Part shown: positions 16,776-30,421 of the stretch, in pieces
How positions within the stretch are numbered: the stretch's first letter is position 1
Layout: each line of letters starts with the position of its first letter
Notes under the pieces: generated by a model
Databases searched by the model: none
The model's input: the letters and a program-made list of their open reading frames with translations, nothing else
Told to the model about the DNA's origin: nothing
Position numbers and translations under genes: made by a program
Assembly (NCBI GenBank): GCA_002104985.1
Contig: MCGO01000003.1
Span: forward strand, 434,001 to 498,000
DNA from: Rhizoclosmatium globosum
Lineage: Eukaryota; Chytridiomycota; Chytridiomycetes; Chytridiales; Chytriomycetaceae
Length of the DNA stretch: 64,000 nucleotides
Direction: 5' to 3'

Positions 16776-19700
16776 ATGCGATCGTTGATCCAAACAACGT
16801 GCACCACGTACCAGCAAGGCACGGCACTGAACACGGTGCATTTGAGTGTAGACAGCGACACGTCATCGCTGCTTCTCGCCGGCGTGTCCGAAGGCGGCGA
16901 CGTGTCCCAGTTCCGGCTGACTCGGACATCCGCCGACGAGACGCCCGTGTTTCCCGAAGCAACAGCGGCGACAGGTCTCGCGGCCTTCCACTTTCTCGCG
17001 GACCGTCAAAAGTCTGTGTTTGCGTTCAAGAGCGGCGAAATCGGAACACTCGATTCGGAGGGACGGTACGATGTTGTTGGAAACGTGGATGCGGGGCTTG
17101 CGGCGATGCTGGTGCGTGTGTTGTGTTTCTTGTGCTTGTGGTTGCTGGCGTTTAAGACAACTGGAAACAGTGGGCGCCTGATGCTGAACTCGGCGTCTTT
17201 GTGGCCCTGAATGGCGCTGTGCTGCTTATGACACCAGACTTTGATGTCGTGGGCGAAGTCGACCTGTTCTCAGAGGCACATGCTGAGGAACAGTTTGTGT
17301 CGGTTGGTTGGGGAAAGAAGGAGACTCAGTTCCACGGGTCGCTTGGAAAGAAGGCTGCCAAGAAAAGACGGAAGATGTACGAAACTCACTGACTGCTGAC
17401 GATGACCGTCTTCCCCGTATCTCATGGCGCCAAGATGGAAAATACTTTTGCGTTTCATGTGTCGATCCTGTAAAGCGTAAGTTCTTGTGTGGTGTTAGCA
17501 TAACTGACAATTGTTTTAGTTCGTCGTATTCTCCACACATATACGCGTGAATGTACTCTTCATTCTGTTTCTGAACCCATTCCGCTCCTTCATAAAGTCG
17601 TTTCTTGGCGTCCTGCTGGAAATCTGATTGCAACTGTTCAAACGCTCCCATCCAAACAATTGCAAATTGCATTTTTTGAAACAAATGGTCTCCGTCACGG
17701 CGAATTTGCTCTTCGCGAGACCGAATCATCTGCCTCAGTCGTCAACCTCGCTTGGAACTCTGACTCTTCCATTCTCGCTGTGCACTTGTCCGTGCTGCCA
17801 CAAATCAACATGTGATCCAGCTGTGGACTATGGGGAATTATTACTATTATCTGAAGCAAGAGCTTTTATCATCAGCTCCAATTGACTCACTTCTTTGGGA
17901 TCCTGAAGATTCCCTCCGTCTCCACGTTTCAACAGACAAAGGCATACAGTTCAATCATATTCCTTCACAACATCATCCAAACTTCGTCGTCTTCTTCAAC
18001 GTCAACGTCCCAACCTGTTCTTGTGACAGACGGAACACATCTTTTGGTTACTCCTTTTAGAACGAGTAATATGCCTCCACCAATGTACGAATCAAAATTG
18101 GGCCATTCTCGGCAGCCGTTTCATCAGCAGCTGTTGGAGAAGGTGATATGGTTGTTGCTCTATTGTCAACTGGGACACTTGTTCTTGCCACAGAAATCAA
18201 CTCCAAGACTCCTGTTTTGAAACCTATTGCACACACTGTTCCAATTGGTGTCACGTATCGCCAAGTTGCAGTCCTTGGATCCAATACGGTGTTGGTGGTT
18301 GCTTCATCTGAAGATCCAACTAAGTCCGACTACATTGTCGTGTTTGAAGTCAAAGAAACTGGAGACAAGCCGAAGTAGTCATGACTGGAAAGATTTCTGT
18401 TCCGGGAGTTGACCAATTGATGCGGCTGAATGCCGACTTGCGAAGTGGTGTTGTTCTCGTTGAGGCTGTAGATGGGGCTGTCTTCCAATGTATGTGTCTA
18501 ATTTGTGCTTTCATCGTTTGCTTAAGTTGTATTACAGTGGAATCTTTGGATGGTGCTTCGTGGACAGCAGAGTTCCTAACCCAGCTGCCTGCTCCATGCC
18601 CATGGATCGGCTCTGTAGAAATTGGTTCTGATGCCGAATCTCTGCAAACTGTTGTTATTGGTTTGAGTGACAGAAACAGACTGTATGTCAATGCCCGTTT
18701 GATTTCATCAGAGGTTACCAGCTTCTTCATCCATGATGATCATATCATCGTGACAACGTTGTCTCATACTGCGCGATTTATTCCACTGAGTGGAGTTGAA
18801 GTGGAAGACGACTTGAATATTCCAGCAGTTGGTACCAGTGTTCATGATGAAACTCTGAGACGTGTCGAACGAGGCTCCGCATGTGACTGCAGTACCTGGC
18901 GACATGAAATTGATTTTGCAAATGCCAAGAGGAAACTTGGAAACAATTTATCCCCGAGCGTTGGTCCTTTCAAGCATCCGTTCTTCGTTGGACAAACTCA
19001 ACTTTTCGAATGCTTTCATTCTATGCCGAAACACCGATCAATATGAACTTGCTTGTGGATCACAACCCCGAACTTTTTATGAAAAATGTGGATTTGTTTG
19101 TGTCGCAAGTCAAGGATCCTGATTACTTGAACTTGTTTGTTTCTAGTTTGAGGTGTGGTTTCTTTCCAAGTTGCTGTCATTATTAACAAAAGGGTTTTAG
19201 TGAAACCGATGTGACAACAACCATGTACATTCCATCACCTCCACCATCTAAAACCCGAGCTGCCTATTTCAAGCCATCTGAAAAAGTCAACACTCTCTGC
19301 GCAACTGTTCGAAATTCGCTTGCTCCTCTCGATACAGTTACTTATGTCACAACTGTTCTTACGACTTTTGCAAAGCAAACTCCCCAGGATTTGGAGTCAG
19401 CCATGGCAAAGTCAAGAGCATGAAACAAGTTCTCTTCATGAAACTGAGACAGCACTCAAATACTGATTTTCTTGGCCAACGCCAATTTATTGTACAATGT
19501 TGCGTTGGGAATGTATGATTTCCAGTTGGTTGTGATGGTTGCACATTTAGTCAGAAGGTGAGACTATTTTCCTCAAGTAACCTGTTCTGAAAGAAGTTTT
19601 CCAGGATCCTAGAGAGTACCTTCCATTCCTCACCGCTCTCAAGCTCTTACCCAAACATCGCCAATACTTTAAAATTGATGATCACCTCGCACGTCACGCA

Positions 19701-21061
19701 TCTGCTCTGTCTCACCTCGCAGCAATGATTTCAGATCTCGATGCATCCCCGAAACTGTTGCAGATGCGAACCAAGTGTTTTCTGAGGAACTCATTCCATA
19801 CATGGCTCAACACGATCTCTTCAAGCATGCTCTAGTAAAGTACGAAACGCACCCGCAGCGCTTGCAACAGATCCTTCGATCATACGGAGCCACTCTTTTG
19901 GTAAAGCCAAGTTTGCCGAAAGTGGACTCATGTATCAGATGGCGGGAGACTTGACAAAGTCTCTAGTGTCATATCGCGGAGACGTCTCTCTTTGGAGGCA
20001 ATGTATGAGTGTGGCACAAGCTATTGGCGATGAGAAACAAGTTCTTGAGGTTGCTAATGAGATGGCTGAAGGACTTTTTGAGCGACATGAGTATCGTGAT
20101 GCAGCTACTGTTTACTTGGAGTATTCGGGAGAGGTTGTGTTGGGTGTTCGGGCTTTGTTGAAGGCGTGTCTCTGGGATGAAGCTGTGAGAGTTGCGCACA
20201 AGTAAAAAGGGGTGATTTGGTGAGCACTGAAGTGAAGGATGGGTTTTTGCCGAGTATGAATCCACGATGGATGATTTGAAAGAGATGCTAGTTACATTCC
20301 AGAAGCAAAGGGCGAGACTTGATATTGTCCGCCGTGAGCATTTGGAGTATCAAGGTATGACAATTTGGTTTATATTGGGTTGTTACTTTTCTAACGGAAT
20401 CAACTTCGACAGCGAAAATTGAATCTGGGGAATATGATCCTCTCCTGACAATGTTGATATGATGTCGGACACTACTCCATGGCTTCATCTCGTCGAACTG
20501 GTTTCTCGTCTCGCAGTGGAAAGTCAGCAATTTCGACTGGAACTTCGAGCAAAGCACGTCGTCGTCAGGACCGAAAGCGTGCAGCTGGTCGTGAAGGTGG
20601 TTTCTACGAAGAAGAGTTCCTTGTCAACAGTCTTCACAAGGCTGTTGAAAAATCCAACTCAATGCGGCCTGCTATTTACCGTCTGATCACTGCGCTTATG
20701 TCTCATTCTCTTATCAAGGAGTCACGAACTTTGCAATCTACGTACACTGACATGGTTCCCCTTTTGAAAGCTGGATGTGAAGGCGTGTTTGAGAAGGAGA
20801 ACATTGTTATCAAGGGCATGGGAGGTAAAACTGTGGAGGAAGAAAGATTGAGTTCATGGTCAAGATTGGAAGTTTGCCTGCTTCAATGCTTCCTGGTGCA
20901 TCTAACGCATCAAGTGCGAATAGGGGTCATAATGGTGCAAATAAGGTTGTGTTGGCAAACACCAGATTACAAATGAGGCTGAGGTGGAACGAAAAAGGGA
21001 TCCAAAGTACCCTGACGCGCCAGTGTTTAGCACCGATAGTTATGGACTGGATGTTTTATAA
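16776..21061 (+). CDS. ELP1: Elongator complex protein 1
   Basis: Elp1/IKI3 is the scaffold of the Elongator tRNA-modifying complex, which makes wobble-uridine cm5/mcm5 modifications. The N-terminal beta-propeller begins [19 protein letters not shown]. It contains the near-invariant [19 protein letters not shown] (about 17285-17340), typical of this family. The C-terminal part carries the basic tRNA-binding stretch [19 protein letters not shown] and [17 protein letters not shown] (about 20560-20650), and the protein ends [10 protein letters not shown]...YGLDVL at 21061. Short introns are visible near 17480-17518, 18490-18540 and 20350-20412, among others. Many small frameshifts split the gene; the order and coverage of Elp1 segments are otherwise complete. 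Confidence 0.87.
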
Positions 21062-21268
21062 ATAAACAAGATGACTTACATCAGCTATACGTCGCTAACA
21101 TGTCCAACAGCTTATGTTTTATAAAGAAACGTTTTTGGTCTTTTCTTTGGTGATTGATGAGTGGCAATCCCAAAGATCTTCACAACTGAACCGACACCCT
21201 TTGGTTTGAATCCATAGGAAAAGTTTACGTATCAACCCACTGACTCTTCCACTAAACTGGGCTGGAAT

Positions 21269-24200
21269 ATGAGCAAGGTCGTATTCCTGATCACCTGCTT
21301 TCTCGTCCTCGCGCTTCTTCCCCTCGTAGTTCAAGCTAAAGGACAACAAAGTGAAGAACCGGCAGTAAAACTCAAAAATAAACTTGGAATAGCTTTGCTG
21401 GAGACTATATTGACCTCCTCAATGCGTCAGATACTATATCCTCTTTCAATCCAATTTCCGCTCCAGGAGCTCAGCTCTATAACGACATGATGCTCGAATA
21501 TACAATTGCTGCGATTAACGCTGATCCTAATTTACTTCCAAATCACTGGCTTTACGTTAAACGATTCAACACAAAGGGCAAAGTCGGGTCAAGAGCATAT
21601 TCGTCCTTGGTTATGTTAGATATTTTACAAAATCCTGAACATCAAGGTATTGTTTCCTCTCTTCTTTATGTTTAGCTATTAATGGCGTATGCAGATATTG
21701 TGGGGTTCATTGATAATACACCAAGTGAAAGGATATCGGAAACGTTCCATCAAAGTGAAATCGTAGAACTTTGTGCTTTGAATCGCTTTTATGTTGCTCA
21801 TTGGGTCCACTACTAGATTTTGGGGTCTACAACACATTATTCAGCCCAAAGCCCACGTTTGATTCTAGTTTCCCGAGTCATTTACTGTTGTTTCTAAAAA
21901 CAATCAATATACGGCGTGTTGGGGTAGTTTCGGATTACAGTGGTTCCATTCGGCGAGTTTCCGATAACGTCATTTACCAACTTGGACAATCAAATATTGA
22001 AGTTGCATCTGTGTCGTTTCTTATGGAAATGCTGTCAATTTATCGCAACAGCTTGACGATATCACGGAATACTTCGCTTGATTCAATTTCAAATTTGAGG
22101 TAGTTTGTAACAAACGGTCTACGCCATTAATTAAATATAGGTATGTGATAATACTGTCGTCGGATGCATTGGTCGTTGGAACGTTGTTGACGGTTGGAAT
22201 GAGGTAAAGCCTACACATTCCGCCATACTATTAAATCACAAGTAAAAGCGTGACTGGAACAAGTAACGTGTGGATAAGCAATATATTCCCCAAATTTCAG
22301 GATCCAAATCACTTCCCTGGAATGGTCTGGTGCTGCATCCCGACATAGTCACTAGTTCATCAATATACTCTAACATAACTGCTTATTCCTTGCTCGAAAG
22401 TTGGCCACCAGTACCAGCTATGTAAGTTATGTATCTTTTTAATTGATACTAAAAATTACGAATTGCAGTCGATTTCAAAACAACAGCTTGTCAACTGATA
22501 GACTTATCTATCAAGGAATTCGAGGAGACATGGAAAGCGTGAGTTATTGTGGAGGAACTATTGCAGCAGGATTGGATCGGATTCTCAAGTCCATGGAGCC
22601 TTCTACCTTCAACGGACGAGAACTCCAAACGTTATTCAATCTCACATACTTGCGTAATCTGAGCTATGTGGGATTGCAAGAAACGCCGATATCTTATGAT
22701 TATGATGGAAATGTACTTGTTTCATATACCTGGTCGTTGTTGAATAATGGCTCTTTGTTGATGACGACTTTTGGAAACAATTCTATTTCTCTCGGTCGCT
22801 ATCAATTAAGTGGCCGGATGACGGGTACCTTCAAAATCTCAAAGTGTTTTCTTCCTTTGGTTTCACTGTGGAAGTTGCCGCATGTCTACAATTATTGCCA
22901 GCATTATATGTGAATTATACCTTTCGAAAGCATCCAATTATACGACACTCTAGTTCATACTTCAATTGTTTCATTTTGACCGGAGCCTTTGTAAATTACA
23001 TTTCAATTTTGGCTTTCTTGCCATTCTCACGTGAAACTATGCCACTTACATGTATGACAAGAATTTGGCTACCACTTATAGGCTTTCCAATGATAGGTCT
23101 GGCGTTTATCGCGAAAAATGCAAGAGTGTGGTTCATCTTCAGCAAAAACGATAAAATCGAAGCCTGGAAGTTGAACTCACTGATCATACCATCCCTTACG
23201 CCTTTTTTCTCATGATTGAAATTGTAAGTTTTATGCTGGTTTTGGGTTTGTTTTCCAACTTCATGATAGGCTTTCATACATTGTGGACGATTCAAATACT
23301 TCCAATTCTCAAAGTGTCTCAGTCATATTCATCTTTGCCGCAGACGTGCATGTACGGAAGCAGTAGCTCCATTGTTCCCATCGCCATTTTCAACGCATTG
23401 GCTCTGTTATCTCTTCTGTTTTTATCATATATGACACGAAATGTTCCATCTACACACTGTGAATCAACCTTCCTGCTTTTCAATATTGTTTTCTACGCTA
23501 TTGTGGGTGGCACATTCTTTTCAGAGCTGGAAACAAATCATGGCAAAAACGTGAGAGAGTTGCAGGAAGCATTGTTGGTTTGGTTCGGTACAGTTTACTG
23601 TATCTTGGTATTTTGGCTCAAAAATAATACGGATATGGGTGGATCAACGAGCCGGATTGATAGCATTGAAGCATACAAACGACTTGTAGCCAGGGTAAGC
23701 AGAGCCAGTAGTAATATACGAGCATCAGTAATAAGTGGCGTCAGTGATCATATACTGGCTATGCCCCAATCTGGGCAAACTGGATCTCTCATGAGGAAAT
23801 CCATTGTTGCTCTCCAGGAAGCGATTCAGGAATCAAAAGGGCGACTTGCTATTTCAAGTGGAGAGTCGCAAGTGTTTTCTGGAATTAGTTCCGACACTCC
23901 AGGCCTTCACAAGTGATTTCCAGAGACCTTGGGGGAACCGATAGCAATGGCGGTGGTGGTTGGTTAACCGTCGATATTGGAGAAGATCGAAGCCAGAGAC
24001 TTTCAATTGCAAGTATTGGAAGGGACCATATGCCCAGTTTGGGAAGAAACGACAGTCTCGTTGTGACGCCCGACCCTTACCAGCGAAGGGCTTCCACAAA
24101 TCGAATAAGTCGCGTAAAAATGGTAGCCAAGACGGAGGAAGGAGCCGGAGAAATATCAACAAGTAGTTCGGATGGAAGTGTGGAGTCCAATCTGGGTACA

Positions 24201-25624
24201 AAGAAATCGAATGTCACAGCATCCGTTAAGAATCCAACGTTGCCAAACATATTCAAGCTTGTGAATTTGATGGCGAAGTAGATCTAAGGGTAGCTCGAAT
24301 GGAAGTCTTGAGGCGAAGAAGATGGCTGCGCAACCAGGACGAAAAAATGTTTTACCTCGAGAATATGAGGATGGAAGTGGGGAAAGATCCACAATAAGTT
24401 TGGACGGGGTTCGGACTATCCAGTCTCAGGAAAAAAGTCATCGCTACGAAATCCTTCACTTCTCAAGTACATAAAATCCCAAGAGTATGGCGAAGGCAGT
24501 GAGGAGAAGTCAACGACTAGTTTGGATGGAGGGATAGAATTCGAAGTTAGTGGCAAAAAAGTGGCGGTGATGCCGTTGCGGAACTTGACATTACAGAAAA
24601 GTTTCCCGACACGCGAGATGGATAAAAGTTTGGATTCCAGCATGGGCTTTACACCTCCACCTGTGCGTCGAAAAAAATCAATTTCAACGTCAGACTTCTC
24701 TCCAGTCGTTATTAATGCGACAACTGTTAATGATGAAAAAATTCTGAGTTGATTGAGAGTAAGCGAAAGGATGCGGAAGATACTAGGACGTCAAATGATG
24801 CTGTCCGATTAGTCAGTGTCCTCAAAAAATCCCCCTCAAAGTTTCAAAAATCATGCTCCGCCCTGACTGACAGTATAAACGATAGCACAAGTCAAGAGCT
24901 TCCTAAAGTCGAAGGCAATCAAGAGCAAACATTCAGGAGCAGAGGAATCAGCTGGTTCAACAAGATATGCGATTTCCACTCGGAGACTCGGAACAAGCAG
25001 AGAGCCAAACAGGAACTCATACCCCAAGAGAAACGCTCGAAATATTCTATCTCGAAATTTAACGGAATCAAAAGGAGCTCTCGTGCTATTAAAGGATGCG
25101 TCCGAAGAGCAAGATTCTATTCCAGGTGTTGAAAAGGTAAAGAGTGCAAAGCAGAGCCGACAAGCAAGTTTAGCAAGCAGCATTGGAAAACGAAGCATTT
25201 TACCTTCAATTCATTAAGGCAGCGAAGTTTAAATAATCTGGCGAATACTCGTGTTCTTTCCATGCGCGGTGGCTCATCTTTGAAGAAACAGCACCATATT
25301 CACGATTTAATGGTTTATTATGGTTCAAATGGTTGAAGCGAAAATAACTCTCTACTGGGCAAGTTCAAGGTCCGCGTGGATCCTATTTGAAGAAAAGGAC
25401 TCGTTTCATGGAATTCCATTCACGCCTCAAACTATCGTGAAAAGCTTGACAGTTAATCGCAATTCTATCTTGTAATATCTAATACAAAAAACGAATTCAG
25501 TCTCTCAAGGTGGTATGATTTGATGGCAGTATACCCTATTCAGATTCAGTTTGCGACTTTGGAAGATGCAGAGCAAGCAACGACGAAGCTGAAAGAAGCC
25601 CAGAAGTTACATGGGGTTTCTTGA
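21269..25624 (+). CDS. Divergent class C GPCR with long cytoplasmic tail, paralogue D
   Basis: A signal peptide (MSKVVFLITCFLVLALLPLVVQA) is followed by a shortened, diverged ectodomain (MMLEYTIAAINADPNLLPN, HLLLFLKTINIRRVGVVSD). The 7TM region runs from about 22860 to 23640, with CMTRIWLPLIGFPMIGL and NARVWFIFSKND. Introns at 21647-21694 and 21763-21816 match the two introns of paralogue A. The tail beyond TM7 is long (about 23640-25300), rich in Ser, Lys and Arg, and poorly conserved. The end still shows the shared module (DSFHGIPFTPQTIVKSL at about 25400-25450, then IQIQFATLEDAEQA to the stop at 25624). The region 24280-25300 is broken by several frame changes and could include introns I did not resolve. 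Confidence 0.68.
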
Positions 25625-25659
25625 GTTGAATAAAGTGATCAGAAAACAAAGATTCCAAA

Positions 25660-26526
25660 ATGGCAGACGTTGTGGGAGGCCAAGCAAGCAACAGTAACAA
25701 CTATTCCATTCGGCCAAACTACAAGCAAAAGTAAGGAATTTTCGTTTTACGCATACAGACAATGGCAGACTAAGTGAGGTGTCTGACCCATGGAACAGAT
25801 TCAAACAAGCTGCCGTCACTCGAATCATTCATCAGATTCTCACAGAGAGGCTCACAGGTGTCACATATCAGTCTGACTCCTGTTCACAGTGGACGAGGGA
25901 AATATCAGACGAAATCAAGGCGAAGTTGAAGGGTGTGTGTTTGTTGAGCCGAGTCGTATTGTCAGCCTGAGAAGTTACGTTGCTGCCAGCGACCGAGTAT
26001 ATCTATACTATAGAAGCAATATGATACTGGACTGAAGGCTATCCTGGCGTGATGTAACTCTCAGGCGGATCTGGCATCTCCAGCCTCCTTCATCACTCGT
26101 AAATAATCATGCCCTTTTCCAGCACTTGAGCTCCAACGATACAAGTTCGTCGTAAATGTTGTCATTGGTGAAATGAGGGGAGAGGGTGTGAGGTTTGTTG
26201 ATGGTGTTGTTGCTGAAGGGTGACTGAAGCGGTCCTCAACAGAATGGGTTGTCGATGCCTATGGGACTCTGATACAGGTATATAGCTTTATATTTTGTGC
26301 CGGGCTCTAACTCGATTCGGCTTTCATAGATTCTATGGCTCAGGACGTTTTTATGAATGTGAGTGTTTGACTTATTACTGTTGGACGTATTACAATTGAA
26401 ACCGTTTCTGATATTCTGCATGTACAGGATTCTCTATTCTGTGTTGCAGTCGGTGAGTGTTTGATTTTGTGGCACACTTAACTCATTCTGAATGCTTTCA
26501 AAGCCTATGGAGTATACTACTATTAA
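25660..26526 (+). CDS. DYNLT2B: Tctex1 domain dynein light chain, DYNLT2B type
   Basis: Seven short exons join into one Tctex1-domain protein of about 140 residues: 25660-25730, about 25769-25932, 26123-26192, 26243-26277, 26330-26358, 26428-26452 and 26504-26526. The N-terminus has the SIRPNYKQK motif. The body reads FKQAAVTRIIHQILTERL and RYKFVVNVVIGEMRGEGVR, and the end reads CLWDSDT...AQDVFMNDSLFCVAVAYGVYYY, which matches the DYNLT2B/TCTEX1D2 C-terminus very well. That protein is a light chain of retrograde intraflagellar-transport dynein-2 (and related dyneins), so this gene argues for a flagellated life stage. All splice sites are GT-AG and the frame is unbroken across the joins. The exon-2 start could be 25769 or 25775. 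Confidence 0.85.
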
Positions 26527-26676
26527 GGACCTTTCGCTTTTATCCCAAACGGTGATGCAAAGCAAAGAACGAATAAAGCATGTATCATATTTTGGAAATT
26601 ATCAAAATTTATTCCCATTATTATTCAATCTTGAGTCTTTTTGCGAAGGAGTTTCGGTCCGAGGATGCCATAAGAT

Positions 26677-28328
26677 TCACACTTGACAAGAATACAGCGC
26701 CAGAATCCGAGCCGCTGATTCCGTTACCAAAAGCATAGACAGATCCCGCGTTTGAGTTGAAATGGGGGGCTGATGAACTTGAAAACAAGAACTTTGTTGG
26801 ACTATTCGCTCCAATTCTCGACTGGTTGGGACTATTAAATGAATCTGGAATGGACTTAGAAGCAGCTGGGAAGAATTTGAGTTAGTAACACAAACTACAT
26901 CTATGTTATAATTACGTTTAGGCGACCCAAATAATGTTCTTCTTCCATTCCCTTGAACATTACTAACGCCTCCCATCCCTGCAACTCGTGAAATGGGGGC
27001 CATTTGTCTGCGCGGTGTCACATTCACAGACATGACACTTCGCCGAGAAGGAGTCTTGAGCAAATTTACCCGTTCATTAATCGAGTCTTGGAGTGCAATG
27101 GGAACTTTCCAGAGCAAAGATTGCTTTTTGTTTCGGACTAGAATTTTGCGCCCATCCTCAGTGACTGGTAAAGCAGAGGCTTCGTTTGTTGGTAAGCCGT
27201 GCGCGTACAGTAAGAGCTCACAGAGAGTCTCGGCCCATACAATAGAACTTGTTCGAACTGGGGTGGCAAGAACCGACCCTGTGCCTAGACCAACAAGAAT
27301 AGGGCCAAATATTTTGGACAACTCACGAGCTGTAGTTGTGATATTTGCTTTTGCCTTTGAGCATTCACAGATTCTGCGGAGAAAGTCGAGGGTATACTGT
27401 CACGATGAACGCAGTTAACGTATATACCAATATAGCAACAAAAACGCACGTGAAGAATCTGACGAGACTCGGATTCGATCATAATAAAAACGCTACGAAT
27501 CAGTTTCATGGTGGATTCAGCAGGAACAGGAACAGTTGCACCTGGAAGTCTTGTACCAGACGTATTATTCACAGCCAGAATTCCTTTAAATAAACAGCTT
27601 AGGAAAAAATAAGAGGAAGTGAACCAAAACCTTTTAGTGCGCTGTGGAACTTTTGAGCAAACACTGGTTTCCTTGTACGCAGTACATCTAAAATCATACA
27701 TGCTATCTCTGGAGCGTCTTTATGCACATCGCATCCACGGAGAGCTTCACAAATCCCGACAGCATCCATATTCTCATTCAACTCCCTCACACGTTCATAA
27801 GAAAGACTTGTTTGTGAAAAACTTGATATTTTGCGGCTGAAAGTTGTGTTTGCAGAAACAGTTTTTCGAAAGGAACTCGACGAGGTGATAAGTTTTGTGG
27901 GGAGGTGAATTTCAGTTGTGGTGTCGCCTGTCAAACTCGTGGCAATAAACAAAGGATCTTTGGCAGTATCCATGGCTGAAATATTGCTGGAAAGCGGGGC
28001 TCTATGGAGACGTGGAGTGGGTGGAACTGACAGGTCTTCATCCTCACAGTCAATAAACAGTACTTTTCTGACGCGCTCCTGACTTATCGCCCGCGCTGTA
28101 TACAACAGAACAATTATAAAACTACACGAATTTAATCACTAACCAGCTGACAGATATTCATCTTTAGAGAGTGCAGGCTGGGAAGATCTTGGACTTTGTT
28201 TAGCTCGATTTGAAGGTTTAGATCATCCAGCTGGTCATCGTCTTGCTCCAACGCGTCGCGGTTGCGTTTTCGCTGTTCACGAGGGGTATCTCAGATTCCA
28301 TGGCAGTTGACGCGTCGTTTTGAATCAT
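26677..28328 (-). CDS. RhoGAP-like protein (tentative)
   Basis: This minus-strand gene has an acidic N-terminal helix region (RDALEQDDDQLDDLNLQIEL), a Ser/Thr-rich stretch and a helical core. The core segment TLDFLRRICECSKAKANITT followed by ARELSKIFGPILVGL resembles the C-terminal half of a RhoGAP domain. The typical N-terminal arginine-finger segment is not obvious; GICEALRGCDVHKD precedes the core instead, so a degenerate or DEPDC1-like domain is possible. Introns separate the pieces near 27400-27460, 27590-27620 and 28095-28140. A frameshift at 28283 is removed if the CCCC run on the minus strand is read as CCCCC, giving EIPPREQRKRNRD. The protein ends at 26677 after a Ser/Arg-rich tail. 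Confidence 0.45.
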
Positions 28329-28445
28329 GGTTTCTTGCTTTCCCAGCATCGATTTGATTCAAATTTTGCCAAACCACAAACAAACAAATAGAAAATATAC
28401 TCCATATATTTATCAAAAGAGGCACGATAATTCTCTTTGAGCCTA

Positions 28446-30268
28446 TTAAAAGTTGAAGTGGAATTGCTGGCCTCCAGGGAAACCTCCTCCCTGGAATCCG
28501 CCTTGTTGGAAAAAGAATGGGTTTCCTCCATGGTGATGGCCACCTCCTTGTTGTTGCTCGTTTGGATCAATACCATTGTCAAATTGTGAACGTTTTTCTG
28601 TGGTTGAGAATCAATATCACTATTTAGAAGTAGAAGAAAACTCACCATCATCTTCCAACACTTCATACGCCTCGTTGATTTCACTCATCTTCTTTCGAAC
28701 ATCCTCCTCTGACAAGTCACCCTTGTATTTATCTGGGTGCCATTGTTGTGCCAACTTTCTGAATGCTTTCTTGATGTCTTTTTTGGTGGCTGTTCGTGCA
28801 ACCCCAATACTTTGTAGTAATCCTTCTTTTTTGATTGTGCCAGCAACCTTTCTGCCTTTTGGTATGCCTCAACGATTCGTCGGTCCTGTTGGTTTGCTTC
28901 GTGCGCTTTTTTAAGATCCCTCATGGCTCCTTCAAAGTCTTCCTTCTTGATTTTCCATTCTCCTCGGAAGTACAAGGCTTCGGAGTGGTTTTCGTCCAAG
29001 TCAATTGTCTTTGAGCACCATTTTTCCATTTCTGAGTCTTTGTTACCGAGCTGAGAAGATATTAGATTGAGACGCTCAAGATCTGAAACCGTTTACCTCA
29101 GCATATGATTTACAAGCCATAGAATACGCCTTCAACTTAACAGCATCGGATCCAATTTCCTCAGCCTGCTGCATCAAACCCTTCTCTACAAACAATTCTG
29201 TCACGGTTGAAAGCCATTTTGACTTTGTGAACATTGTCTCCACTTTCTTCACAGTTTTATCAAGAGTTTTGAGCGTTTTGAAGATTTTTTTGCATGGTTT
29301 GTTTTCGGGATCGTGTTTCATGCATTCCTTGACTGAGTTTAACGATTCGGTGAGTTCACCCATCTGAAGACGGAGACCTGCAAGACGGTGGAGGACTTCA
29401 GGCGTTGGTTTGATACTCGCGATTCGGCTTACGATGGGAAAGGATTGATAAATAGATACAATTTATGAAAGACTGAACAAACCTGAAATCACCAGCCGCC
29501 ATAGTCAGGTCATTTGTTTCCAAGTAAATTTCAGCACGCTTCAGTCTCCATTCCACCTTCAGAGGACAAGTCTGCACCAATCTATTCAGAGTCTCCAAAG
29601 CAGGCTCAAAGTCCTTTGAGTTAATAAGTCCGTTCACGACTTGGATATCCGCTTCAGCAACTTCAGCCTCGCCAATCTGATTTCGTATATGATATATTTA
29701 ATACATAGTTTTGGATGAGATGGTGAAAGGGGAAACACCCACCACTTCAAGAACATCCGTGTCCTTTGGATTCGTTTCTGAATATCGACGAAGGTCCTGC
29801 AAAGCCTCCTTCAACTGACAATCTTTGAGGTATAGTTTTCCACGCTGAATCAAAGCCTGGATATAATGTGTTTTGAGTACAACTACCCACCAACATCTTC
29901 TTTGTACCTGATCAAACTTTGGCCTCAGCTTCAGAACCGAGTCGAAATCTTTCAATGCTTGAGACATTCTCCCGACGCTTAACTGGGCAGCGGCTCTTCT
30001 GAACAGGGCAAGGTAGTTTGTTGGTTCGAGCTCTAAACAAAACACGTGTTAGGACTCTCGCAAGGCGACTGTGAATGCAATAAACAGTGACACAAAAGTA
30101 CGAACCAATGGCCAGATCAAAGGCTTGCATGGCATCGTTCACCTTGCCTCCAGCCAAATGAACTGTGGCTTCAGCGAGCAACTCCTTGACAGTCTTTTTG
30201 GGAGCATCCTGGGCTGCCACAGCGTACACAGAACACAATAGAGCAAACAGTAATGCGTGGACTTTCAT
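28446..30268 (-). CDS. DNAJC3: DNAJC3/P58IPK-like ER co-chaperone
   Basis: A cleavable signal peptide (MKVHALLFALLCSVYAVAAQ) directs the protein to the ER lumen. Several TPR units follow (LAEATVHLAGGKVNDAMQAF, ALFRRAAAQLSVGRMSQALK, ALIQRGKLYLKDCQLKEALQ). Near the C-terminus is a J domain with KKDYYKVLGL and the HPD motif in WHPDKYKG, then a Gly/Phe/Gln/His-rich tail ending QQFHFNF. DNAJC3 binds unfolded clients through its TPRs and stimulates BiP ATPase through the J domain. Introns lie near 28600-28645, 29045-29090, 29395-29480, 29640-29745, 29855-29910 and 30030-30105. The J domain is split in translation by one frame change near 28795. Confidence 0.87.
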
Positions 30269-30421
30269 TGCTGGGAAACGTTGAGAAGAACGAGGTTGTG
30301 GTCCGCGATACTTGCTTCAAGGAAAAATCAACGTGGCAAAAGACAGGAAACCCCGCGTGGGAAATCCAAAGAAGAATCCCTTCAACAATAGATAACATTC
30401 AATTTATTAAGATTATTACGC

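Noticed and set aside
16607..16962. Lys/Arg-rich minus-strand frames near 16.7 kb
   Set aside because: They are antisense to the end of receptor C and the start of ELP1, both strongly supported.
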